Assembly: GCA_951802195.1 (NCBI GenBank)
Contig: OX637624.1
Location: 372,001-436,000, forward strand
DNA from: Tausonia pullulans
Taxonomy: Eukaryota; Basidiomycota; Tremellomycetes; Cystofilobasidiales; Mrakiaceae
Reading direction: 5' to 3'
DNA: 64,000 nt
This document shows, one piece after another, positions 1-10,353 of this stretch. The notes below the pieces were generated by a model. The model searched no databases. It was not told where the DNA came from and saw nothing but the letters and a program-made list of their open reading frames with translations. Each line of letters opens with the position of its first letter. Position 1 is the first letter of the stretch. Both the position numbers and the translations under genes were made by a program.

Positions 1-231
1 GATTCTCGCTCCACCCGGCCTCTCGGCGGTCCTGTCTGTCTCGCCTGTCTCCTCGCTCTGCAACGAGTACTTCCTCCCCCAGGCCCCAGAAGGCCCCTTT
101 TCTCGCCGGCCCCTTCCGGTCCCCAAGCCAGATCCCTTCCTCCTCAGTCTGGGCCCTTCCTTGACGCTTTTAAGCCTGGCGTTCACCCTCCCCTTCAGCC
201 CACTGGCCGGTCTTCGCCGACGACGAGCGAC

Positions 232-3200
232 ATGAACGTCCTGGCCGAGTCCAACCTCCGGGGAAAGTCGACCATTGACCCTGAAGATGATCATATGGAC
301 GAAAAGGAACCCGAGTCGTCCCAGCTGCCCGCACGCCCGCCCACTCCCGCCGCCGAGGAGCAGCACAACGCCGTGGTCTCTCTCCATCTCGCTCCAGAGC
401 TGCGGTCCGCCGTTGACGCGCTTGTCCAGGCGTCGACCTCCCCAATCGCGTCCCCTGACGATCCCATAGAGGCTAACAACGACCTCGGCCAACATGGGAC
501 CAACGCTATTTACTCCATCCCGCTCCCTCCCTCGGCATCCGACGCGTCATCCGTGGACAAGCAGCAGCAGCAACGGCAAGCGTCAGACTCTCCCCTCCTA
601 CCCTTGTTCGCGTCGATTGCTGCAAATCAGTTCGTCGGTCCCGATTCCCATGGCAGCGAGGCAGGAGAGCAGGCTGGAGGTATGGAGGATGGCAGCGTCA
701 GTGACTCGGGAATGGTCGAGATGGATGGGAAGGCGGATCCTTTGACTAGGGAGAACAACGGGGGTGCGAGATCCTCTGAGATGACCTGCCAAGGAGCCGC
801 CGAGGTCCAGCAACAACGACAGCACCAGTCGACACAGTTGCAGGCCGGACATGGCCACTCATCAACGAACGGTAACACTGGCGAGGAGAATGCGGTTGCC
901 GGACCTTCAACGATGCCCGCGCCAGTGGCGAACAAGTCCGCGGTCACTACGAAGAAAACCCGCGAAGCAGGAATCAGCCGTCGCAAGGTTGAGGCACGAT
1001 TTGCCTGCCCGATTGAGGGCTGCGAGTGAACACCTATCCCTGGTCGTGGTCGCGAGGCATTGACATCAAGCTGACCTGACCTGTTCTGTCTCGGTTCCTC
1101 AGGTCAACGTTCACCCGCTCTCACAATCTTGCGGGCCATCTTCGGAGCCACCAGGTGAGTCTTCCCCTCAACTGATTAACGAAATGAGAAATGGCTGAGC
1201 CTTTATAACCGACTCTAGGATGAGCGCCCATTCAAGTGCGGGATTTGCGGGAGGGGCTTTGGTTGGTCGCTTAGCGGCTACACTCATCACCCATCATCTA
1301 ATAATTGCTCTCTCTCCCCTTCAGCTCGTCAACATGATTGCAAAAGGCATGCACGCCTTCACCAAGCGACGGCGCAGCGCTTACATGAATGTCCCGGCTG
1401 TCATCGCCGTTTCGCCCGCGCGGATGGCCTCATGCAGCATCGTGCGTCGCTCTCGCTTACTCTTTCCGATTGGTCTGAAGTAGGAGGCTTATTGCCACTC
1501 TGCTCTCCGTCGAGTAGGAATGCGGACTGACGTCGGCAAGGAGTGCGGCCGGCCGCAGGCATCCTCATCACCCATCGCCGTCCCTCCAAACGCCACGGCC
1601 GGATCTGGTCTTTCTTCGTCCACTGCCGCCGTCACTTCCACCGCTTCCCTCGCTACCGCCTCTGTTACTCCTCTGGCTGCATATCCTAGCGCTGCGGAGC
1701 GAATTTACCAAACCCTTCCTTTCCACGAACAGAAGTGAGGTCGCATACTTCACACAGTCGTCATGGCATTGCGCTAGGCTGACCCAATCCATCTGTTTCC
1801 TGCTCTTCCTCAGGATCGCCCTCGAGTCAGCCATCGTTGAATACGTCCGCAGCTACCCTTCATTCTCCACCAACGCGTACGTCCTATTTTCCTCGCCGAC
1901 ATACGTCTTTGCCCCACCCATCGCTCACCATACTTTCCCGCTGTAGCCCTCATCCAGGCACGTACACTCTCCCGCTTGAGCCGAGCCGCTCGCTCTACTT
2001 CCCATTTGCCCCGAGCGTATCACCTCAGGACATCCTCTCGTGGCTCGCGGGATCATCCTTCCCGGACCTTGCCGCAGATCCGGAGATCCACCGCCTCCTC
2101 GATTCCATCATACCTCCCGCCGTCGCAGAGCCCCTCGCCGACGACTCAGTAGCGGCGACGGCGACAGCGACGACGATTGGTCCGCCTGGTGTTTCCTTAA
2201 CGACCACTAAGGAACCGAGCGAGGTTGCCCAGGGGAAGAAGCGTTCTTTCGAGGAGGCACACCTCGACCCGGCCCTCAATGACCCTGGGCTCGATGCTTC
2301 TCTCGTCGGCGCGGCGGCAATGAACTTCGATGGCGTTGACTTTAGTTCGCTCCACCACGATCAACTTCACGGCAACAGTCCCTACTCGACCGACCCTGGG
2401 ATCGACGTCCACCAGCTCCAAGAAGTTGCCATGGCGGAGGACGGAGCGACACTCGTCGCCCACGGCAGCCAGGACGGGGAGAAGGGGGGAACTGTTGTTG
2501 CTTTGAGCTTCCGCCGGGGGAGAAAGAAGCCCAATCGGGATCATCCCTGCGAATTCGTGCATCCTGAGACGAGAGTAAAGTGCGGCAAGGGTGCGTTGTC
2601 TCATCATCTGCATATGGTTCCCCCTCTCACCCCCTACTGGCTGAATTTGTCTCGATGCTACCGCTGGCAGCTTTCGCCCGAGCTTTCGATCTCAAGCGCC
2701 ATCAAGAGACCGTCCATCTACCCGAGGAGGCCCACAGCTATCACTGTTATGCTTGTGGGAAGGTGTTTTCGCGGCAGGATGCTCTCACGAGGGTCAGTCG
2801 TCCTTTTCCTCGTCTTCTTTGCTCCGAAGAATGAGGGCTGACATTATGGCTCGGAGTCCTTCGTCATGCGCAATAGCACCGTCGCACTCTCTGCAACAAG
2901 CCCGGCAGGCACACGAGGCACCACCGACAGCAGCTCGAGCAGCAGCAGCAGCAACAGCAACAGCAACTTCCAGACGCCGGCGAGCAGCCTCGCCTTCTCG
3001 ACACGCCTCTCCTTGAGCATCATGCTGGAGAGCCTCAGGAGCCATCCCTCTCGCTTGTACGGGATTCCTTAGCTTCGCAGGAGCTGGTATCCACGGACCA
3101 ACAGGCGGATACACTCAACGAAGCCGCGACTGCGTCTATCGCTGAGGTCATTCGTGCCCACGCTCAATCCCAGCAGCAACAGCACGATGAGCCGCAGGCG

Positions 3201-3551
3201 ATCACGGCGGCGACACACGAGTCAATCCAGGAGCAACAGCAGCACGACGAGGCGGAGCAGCTGGCGTTAGCGGCGGCTTACGAAGCGCACCGGCAAGAGC
3301 AGATGGAGCAGCTGAGCCAGAGTGTTGTGGCCCAGGCGACGACGTACAGTATTGGGGCGGCCTCGGCGGAGGTAGCGGCGGAGGAGCTCCAACTCTCGGA
3401 GGCGACGGAGGAGTGGCTTGCGGAGGTTGCTGCAGCTGAGCAAGCCAGGGCGGACAGAGCGGCGGCTCCTGGTGGGGAAGGGAGTGAAGGCGTCAAGGGT
3501 GGTGATGGAGGCGAGGGAGGCCACGGCGGGGTTGTGGCCTTGACTGCTTGA
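232..3551 (+). CDS. C2H2 zinc-finger transcription factor with Crz1/Prz1-like fingers
   Basis: Probable DNA-binding regulator in the nucleus. The first exon is a disordered acidic/Gln region ending in finger 1 (FACPIEGCE continuing in the next exon as STFTRSHNLAGHLRSHQ). Next comes DERPFKCGICGRGF joined to ARQHDCKRHARLH, then a third finger HECPGCHRRFARADGLMQH. After a linker of about 250 residues there are two more fingers, CEFVHPETRVKCGKAFARAF and YHCYACGKVFSRQDAL. A polyglutamine stretch follows, and the tail is rich in Ala, Glu and Gly, stopping at 3551. The first two fingers and the DERPFKC linker resemble calcineurin-responsive Crz1/Prz1; the two C-terminal fingers do not, so orthology is uncertain. 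At least six introns. The ATG at 232 follows a pyrimidine-rich leader and opens the longest frame. Confidence 0.82.
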
Positions 3552-4019
3552 AGATTTCAAGGAAGGGCCTATAGACTCTCTCCAGTTTCCCGCTTTGCAT
3601 AGTACTTTTCTCTTTTTCGCCCGGGATTCTCCTTCTTTGCATTGTCATCCTACTTCGTTTGCTTTCCCCTCTTTTCTTCACGACATCCCCGACCCCGTAC
3701 TAGCATGCCTTCGTCATCACTTTTTCAGCAAGCGCACAACTGCTTTGGCAGGCGAGATAAAAGAACTCATGTGTTAATCGGGCCTTCGCTTCTCGCCAAG
3801 CTCGAGCTGCCGTTTGGTAACTCGGGGGCGGTGGCTGCGGGGCGGCACGGGGCGGCTCGCGGCAGCTGGTCGGCCTCGCTCGTCTCCGAAACTTCTGTGA
3901 TCTTGTGACGGAGAGTGTGATGAATACCAAATGAAGCTAGCCTCCCGCTGGCAATCAACTCCCACCCTCATCCAGCTAGTCTTCCCCTCACAACTCCTCG
4001 TTAGAGTCAGCACATCAGC
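3552..4019. other. intergenic region between zinc-finger gene and FDH
   Basis: Holds the presumed 3' UTR of the zinc-finger gene, then the formate dehydrogenase promoter. I see no coding exon. A weak A-rich element (gagataaaag) lies near 3750, and a pyrimidine-rich leader immediately precedes the FDH start. Confidence 0.5.
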
Positions 4020-6298
4020 ATGAAGGTCTGTCCACAGATTTCTCTCCATTGCTGGCCGTGTGTGGTATAATGTTCAGTGGGGTCCTGGGTCTGACCCTGA
4101 ACCCACCATCCCGGCACAGGTCCTCGCCATTCTATACTCCGGTGGACGATCAGCCGAAGAGCAGCCTGCACTCCTCGGGACTATCGAGAACAGGTTGGGC
4201 CTTGCGCAGTGGCTCAAAGACAACAGGTGGGTATTCTGAGGCTATGCATCGGCGGTTTCCAGGTTTCCAGCGCCTACGCGCATCGCAAGCTGGGGCTTCG
4301 GATTAATTCGCTGAATAACATTCTGCCTGGCCCAGGCATGAATTCGTGGTCACAGATGACAAGGGTGGGTTTCGCTGACAGGCAACCGTATCATCTTCCT
4401 TACGTCCCTACGCTGAAGCGGAGCCATTCTCCAGAGGGGCCGAACTCCGCCTTTCAGAAGCATCTTAAGGACACTGATGTTCTCATCACCACCCCAGTGA
4501 GCCCTTCTAACACTTTCGAGCTTTGTCATCTGACATGTCAATCGCTCACGTCTTTCTCTGGCCCAGTTCCATCCTGTCAGCCGATTCCTTTTCTCGGCGA
4601 GATGAACTGACACATCAGCTGACCTCCAAATCGAGCGCCTCTTCGAACGCCGTTCTGGTTTGCGCTATCTAGGGATACCTCACCAAAGAACTCCTGCAGG
4701 AGGACAAGTCTCCCAAACTCAAGCTCTGCAGTACGTCTTCCCCTCGTCATAGAGCGAGCGATGCCGCCGCCGCATGACCACACCATCCTGACCTCTGCCG
4801 TCCCGTTGTGCCTTCCTGTTGTATCTTCGGCTGGCAACAGTCACAGCTGGAGTAGGGTCCGATCATGTAGACCTCAATGCGGCAAACGAGCGGAAAATAA
4901 CTGTCGCTGAAGTCTCCGGCTCCAATGTCGTAAGGTCGGTACACTCTGTCTCCGTTTCCGACTTACTTGATTTTGCTCTGATATCCAACCTTTCAATTGC
5001 ACAGCGTCGCCGAGCATGTAATCATGAGCATCCTGCTTCTCGTGCGCAATTTTGTCCCCGCTCACGAGCAGATTGAGCGAGGCGAGTGGGACGTCGCTGC
5101 CATCGCCCGGAATGCTTACGACCTTGAAGGAAAGGTCGTCGGCACGATTGGAGCAGGCAGGATCGGCTTCCGAGGTTCGTTTGCATCACCGTATTTCTCA
5201 AAGGGCCAGCCAGGCAGCTGATTTCTGGGCCATCGTCTTCAGTCCTCCAGCGCCTTGTTCCGTTCAATTGTGAGCGTTAATTGCTTGCTTGCGAATCAGG
5301 CGAGATCGTAACTGACCCAGAGCGCAGGCAAAGAGCTCCTTTACTTTGACTACTCCCCTCTTCCCGAGCGTGAGTAGTTTTAAAGGTCTTTTTCTGCGGT
5401 AGGCCTCGCCTTATGATTGCGTCTTTGCACCAGATGTCTCAAAGGAGGTCAACTGCCGCAGGGTCGATTCGCTCGAGGAAATGGTCAGCCAGTGCGACGT
5501 GATCACTGTGAGTTCACCTTGATAGACAGAGAAGAAGATTCCAGCGCTCAAGTTGACACAAGAAGGTTCGCAGGTGAACTGCCCTCTGCATGAGAACACC
5601 AAGGGGCTTGTCTCCGCTGAGCTTCTCAAGAAGTTCAAGAAGGTCAGCTCTCCTCCTCTCCCCCGTCTTGATACAGACAGATCATCGCTACTTACATATA
5701 ATCCAGGGTTCGTGGCTCGTCAATACTGCTCGTGGTGCCATCTGCGATGCCGATGCTGTCAAAGCTGCGGTTGCGTCTGGGCATCTGCTCGGTTACGCTG
5801 GAGACGGTGGGTGACTCGCAATATTCTTCTCTTCTGGTTCATCAATAGTCTCTTGACGATGTTCAACTTTCGTAGTGTGGAATGTCCAGCCTGCTCCCAA
5901 GGATGTAAGTACCGGGGCCCTCCTCTGTACTCGGTGCATTAATCTCATTCGCTCGTCTTCACAGCACCCCTGGCGGTCGATCCGCAACCCTTTCGGAGGA
6001 GGGTCAGGCATGGTGGCGCACTACAGTGGGACGGTAAGAGCGATCAGGTCACTCTTTTCGGTAAAGGGCTGACGATGACTTGTTCCACAGACGCTTGATG
6101 CTCAAAAGCGGTACGCCGACGGGACCAAGGCCATTCTTGACTCGTTCTTCAAGGGCAAGCCTATTGAGGCACAGAACGTGATCGTCGAGCAAGGTCGATA
6201 CGCGTGCGTCTGGGTTCTAACGGTGATGAGACGAGTCGCTGATCAAGAGTCGGTTTCACAGGACGAAGGCGTATGGACAGCGCGATGAGGGAAAGTAA
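4020..6298 (+). CDS. FDH1: NAD-dependent formate dehydrogenase
   Basis: Oxidises formate to CO2 with reduction of NAD+, the last step of formaldehyde detoxification and C1 dissimilation; usually cytosolic in fungi. The first exon is only ATG AAG, followed by [20 protein letters not shown] after a short intron. Later exons give DVLITTP, the substrate loop with [13 protein letters not shown], the nucleotide-binding [30 protein letters not shown], and the catalytic HPWR followed by [20 protein letters not shown]. It ends in [11 protein letters not shown]. At least ten introns, several with donors such as gtctgt instead of the usual gtragt. The order of motifs is complete and the length is typical (about 365 residues). 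The glycine-rich NPFGGGSG stretch between HPWR and HYSG resembles filamentous-fungal FDHs from memory. Confidence 0.96.
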
Positions 6299-6636
6299 GG
6301 AGGGTGAGGACTTGTGCAAGTGGGCATGTCATGAAGATTCGACATCGGTCAGAGTGAGCGCATCAGTGAAGTCGTGACATTTGACGTCACTGGAGCCCTG
6401 CCTCTGGAGAGGGAGATCACCTCAGCCCAGTCTCGAGGAGGCCGACAGCTGTTGAGTTGAAGGCGAGAAATGCGCACGAAAGAAAAGATGACGTCATGAA
6501 CGGCCCAAGCGAACGGCAGCGCTCGCCTTACCTGGATTTCTCGCCTCTCTCCCTTCGCACTTCAAACCTCTACCATCTCCAACTCACCAACCCTCTTCCC
6601 TTCTACACACCCCCTCTTCTCACCCACCTCTCAAAC

Positions 6637-7280
6637 ATGTCTCAGCCTGGACCCCCCTCCCCTAGTGCGTTGTCTCCCGCGTCTATCCCCCTGCTGCTGC
6701 CTGCCTAGCCATCTCGTTGCATCCAAACTGATCGATCCGCGTCACCATCTAGAGCTCTCATCCACCTCTCCCCTTGGAAAGGGGGCTACTGGCGGAGGCA
6801 AGCCCAAGGGAGCCTCCGAGGAGGAGCAGCGCCCTGGTTTGTCCACAACCTTTTTCTTGTCTCTTCGACTCCCCGGCCGCATGCATCATTCGGCTCTGGG
6901 GCAGCGTCATCGCTTGTGTGCTGATGCCTCATCCCTCCCTCTGGCCCCTCCCGCCCGATGTTTCTCTTCGCCTGCGTTTAGATTTCTTCGGCAAGGACAA
7001 TGAGGAGTACCGGGGTGGCAAGGCAGATGCTGACGCTTCTGGCAAGGTGTGTAAACAACAACTCTTGTTGGCGAGGAGGTGGACGACATCTTGCGCTGGA
7101 GGTGGACGACATCTTGCGCTGGCCGGACAACGAGCTGACGTCGGCGTTCCCTCTTTCCTCTCCTCAACTCCTTTCTTTTCCCTTGCTCTCCTCGACTAGG
7201 CCTCCTCCGCTGCCGGATCGTCGGCCGCTGCCCTTGGTAGCGATGCCAAAGACGACAAGTCCAGCCGGACTGACGCCTAA
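6637..7280 (+). CDS. small hydrophilic protein of unknown function
   Basis: Four exons can be joined with consistent phase to about 85 residues: MSQPGPPSPK, a Gly/Lys/Ser stretch, EEEQRP, then DFFGKDNEEYRGGKADADAS and an Ala/Ser-rich tail ending SSRTDA. No membrane segment, signal peptide or known domain is visible; the composition is that of a disordered, charged protein. A TC-rich leader (6540-6630) precedes the ATG, as is common for expressed fungal genes, and supports this start. The first intron is short (gtgcgt...ag), and the third carries a 23-bp tandem duplication. I do not recognise the family. The gene is tandem to FDH, about 340 bp downstream. Confidence 0.6.
7077..7122 (+). repeat. 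two perfect tandem copies of a 23-bp unit in an intron
   Basis: The unit (aggtggacgacatcttgcgctgg) occurs twice back to back, 7077-7099 and 7100-7122, within the last intron of the small protein gene. It looks like a recent slippage or replication duplication. Confidence 0.9.
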
Positions 7281-7407
7281 GCTTTTGCGTGCGGGTGTAT
7301 TTCCCATCTACTCTTCCTCGACTTGCATTATAAACGTGATTCGTGGGTCTATCACGATATACCGATGTATTTGATTTGACTTCTCTACTGTGACACGTCA
7401 TCGTATA

Positions 7408-8065
7408 TCACCCGTCGAGCAGCAGGACGTCTCTCTCAGCCGGCCTCCTGAAAACAACCTCCCCAACATTTGCCCCTCCAGGGTCTCCGAACGACGCCAG
7501 AGGCTCGCCGCCGACAGCCCCATAAGCGGCTCCTCGTACCCCGAGCATCCCCAACGGTCCGACGGGCGTCGTGCCACCGTCTCCTCCCCCAATGACGGCA
7601 GCAGCTGCTCGTCCTCCTGAGTCAAAGCCCCAATTGATCGCCCAGCAGCCACCTGCCCCGGGGGAAGCGCACCCATCGCTCCGCCAGAGGCCTTGAACTG
7701 TCAGAGTGGGACAGAGTAATTAGCAAGGTGCACATACAGCTTGATGAAGTCATTTGCTCACGCCAGACCCGGCCCCCTGAGCCGGCAAGAGAGGCTGCGA
7801 GTTCGAGAGCAAGGAGAACGAGGACGACGATGAGGAGCGACCGAATGACGAGCGCTGGTGTTTTGGAGGAGGCGGTTGGTGAAGGGGAGGAGCCGAAGAC
7901 AAGATTTGAGGGAGAAGGCAGGTCGTCGTCATCGTCTTCATTGCTGAGAAGTTCAGGGGGTGATGACTTGGTCTTCCAACGACGACGACGACGGCGCGCC
8001 GCTGAGGCTATGAGGAAGGAGGCGGCGAACGCCGACGACGGTTTGCGGCGGCGAGCGGAGAACAT
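7408..8065 (-). CDS. small single-pass membrane protein, unknown function
   Basis: From the ATG at 8065 the first exon reads MFSARRRKPSSAFAASFLIA, an Arg-rich stretch, acidic NEDDDDDLPSPSN, and then one clear hydrophobic segment (ALVIRSLLIVVLVLLALELA). A splice with donor gtgagc near 7762 leads into a second exon. In the phase that matches, that exon is Gly/Ala-rich and stops at 7408. The alternative frame (starting MGALPPGQV) is also open, so the C-terminus is less certain than the first exon. Cytosolic side and topology cannot be decided. No family recognised. A run of 13 G (poly-C on the coding strand) lies just upstream of the ATG. Confidence 0.5.
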
Positions 8066-8342
8066 ATGTATGTGGAGGGGGGGGGGGGGTTGAGGTTGAG
8101 AGGAAGGATGAGGTCTCTTGCTCGGTTTCCAACTAACATGTAGTACTCGTTCATGCAGTGTGGCGCAGTGCGGCCACGGGTGGAGGTTCCACGTCGATGA
8201 AGTCTCCACTCCACCCTCGGCCGACAGAAAATTCAACGTCGGATAAAGTCAAGCTTACGCAATTCGAGCTGAGATAAACTACAAAATGGAAGAAAGAAGG
8301 GCCTGTGGTCCGTGATAGCCTATCCTCATGAGATCGTTGGCT

Positions 8343-9261
8343 TCACCTCTGCGCCCTGCTCAGAGCCACAAGTAGTTCTACTCCGGCCTTGGCTCCATCC
8401 ACGACAATGGCAGCGTCTTTTCCTCCCATACGAGCCCCCTGCATTACCCACGCTTCCATCCCGCTCATCGCAGCGCACCCGAGTAAGATAACATCCACCC
8501 CCCGTTCAGCCATCGCCCTCGATGACTCGACGATCCCTTGTCGAACCTTCTCACGGTTACCCTCTTGCAGCTCGACAATCCCCAAGCCCGTCGGGATCAC
8601 ACCTGCGAACCGCTGGCTCTCCGGGGTCCCAAGGAAAGTCGCGGCCGCCTCCACGAGCCCTGGCACCATGTCGCCGTTACCGGAGGTGATGACGCCGAAC
8701 CGGGCACCGCGGAGGAGGGAAAACGACATGCCCGCCTCGCACATGCCGAGGACAGAAGCAGGCGAGCGATGTAGGGTGAGGTGGGCACGGAGCATAGCGA
8801 TGAGAGGATGCTGGGAGACTGGTTGGTTGAAACGTGGGGTGTAGATAGGCCGAGATGGCGTCGTCCAGGCATCATGATTGGAGGGTCAGACAATAATGGG
8901 AGGTCCTGAAGACCCTGAGTGCCACCCACAGCAGCAGATGAGGAACCCATCGTACCCCCCGAGTCCAGCGCCGAGTTTGTCGTGGCCGACGCCAACCAAG
9001 TCCGCCCAGCAGCATTCGGTCGACAGGCGGGCGGTTTCGCTAGAAAGGGGTATCCCGCGTCAACCTGGTTTCATTCGAGTTCCTTCATCGGCCAATGAGG
9101 TCTCACTCATCCTTGATCCCAGGCGGACCCGTCTTGGGGTTGAAGAAGACAAGATCGGGCTTGCCATTATTGCTTCCCTCGGATTCTGGGGTTACAAGGA
9201 CGCGCTTGAGGGCGGCGGTGACGGAGGCACTCGAGTTGGGATTGATGCAGAGGAGTCTCAT
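8343..9261 (-). CDS. DCG1: Dcg1-like Asp/Glu/hydantoin racemase family protein
   Basis: Cytosolic enzyme family related to aspartate/glutamate and hydantoin racemases; yeast DCG1 sits in the allantoin (DAL) regulon, but its exact reaction is unsettled. The start MRLLCINPNSSASVT matches the family's N-terminal INPNS motif. The second exon gives DETARLS and GGYDGFLICC, which splices to FSQHPLIAMLR; this is the first catalytic-cysteine region. The third exon has SVLGMCEAGMSFSLL, RFGVITSGNG and the second cysteine region VDVILLGCAAMSGME, ending ALSRAQR. Both cysteine regions are present and the length is normal, so the gene looks intact. It is divergent from KRE6 across about 1.1 kb. Confidence 0.88.
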
Positions 9262-10353
9262 GGTGGACGTTCGAGGAGAAGAGACAGTTGCGTCTCGACA
9301 TTGGCTATCTCTCGAGAACTCGCCCGTCGGAGGGGGCCGACTGACAGATGGCTTCCCCTCCTTATCGCCGATGTGACCGGCCGCCCATATCTTTAGCAGT
9401 CTTCGACGCTCTTGACAGTTCTCTCGCTTGTACAGCAAAATGGTGGTTTTCCGCCCTGTCGTGTGAGCTGGTGCGAATTGCTGTTGCTTTCCGCTTTAAT
9501 GGCCACCTCCCGATAGAAAATGAGAGAAGTCAGCAAAGGCGAAGAAGCTACGGAAATCTTCAAGAAGTCTGATAGGAGGCCGGCTTGATGAGGCTCTTCC
9601 TATGCCAGCTTTCGATGCTGGATCTTCAGCTTTCTCAAAACATGTCCTTCAACTTCCTATGCAGTATTTTGATGTTCGTCGAAGTCAGTTAGCAGGGTTG
9701 TGACGCATTTATTTTTCTTTGACTTCGCTGGCGGGGAGAGAGCCTGCCCCACACTCCTTTCCCCGCAGCTCAGCCCCGTCGGCCGGCTTGCTTGCTTCCT
9801 CCGGCTACTGACTGCCCTCATTTCTTTCCAGCCCCTCTTCCTCGTCTCCAGTTTCCTGAGCCTGGCCCCCTTTGCCATCCCTCCCTCCCCCTCCCCCTTC
9901 CCCTCGCCCGGCTGGCTCCCCGCCGGACGCATCAGGGGGACGACCATCCCAGCGTATGGTCAGGCAGCAGATGCGGTGGCGATTGAGATGGGAGCTGGCA
10001 TCCTCGACGACCGCCACCCGGAGGAGAGAAGATTTTGGGCTTCTATTTGCGGGCGAAGGATGTGCCTCTTTCCAAATTTCGTCGTCACATACGCTGGGAC
10101 AGAGGACCCCTTCAAAGAGGGAATCTGGCCGCCAAGTCTGCCAAGCTCCAATTTCCCGGGTGTTTGCAAGCAAGGGGGGACAGGCAGACACAAGCGGCTG
10201 CAGCCCGCGCGCGTGTGAGCTGCCTCGCTCGTCTGCCTCAGACCTCAACCAGTAGCAGTTTCAGCCTCTCTCGCTCTCTTTCTTCCACTGAAGTCGGCAG
10301 GACTACACTCCAACACCACCCACTTCTCACCCACTCGGCCGCTGCCCGTCTGC
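9262..10353. other. divergent promoter region between the racemase gene and KRE6
   Basis: No coding exon is convincing here. The KRE6-proximal part (about 9,780-9,910 and 10,230-10,350) is strongly pyrimidine-rich on the plus strand, typical of a fungal core promoter and 5' leader. The racemase-proximal part is more mixed in composition. Confidence 0.5.

Noticed and set aside
5960-6020. Glycine-rich insertion between HPWR and HYSG in formate dehydrogenase
   Set aside because: From memory, filamentous-fungal FDHs carry a similar NP-(F/W)-GGG segment, so this is probably ordinary for fungi rather than a new feature.
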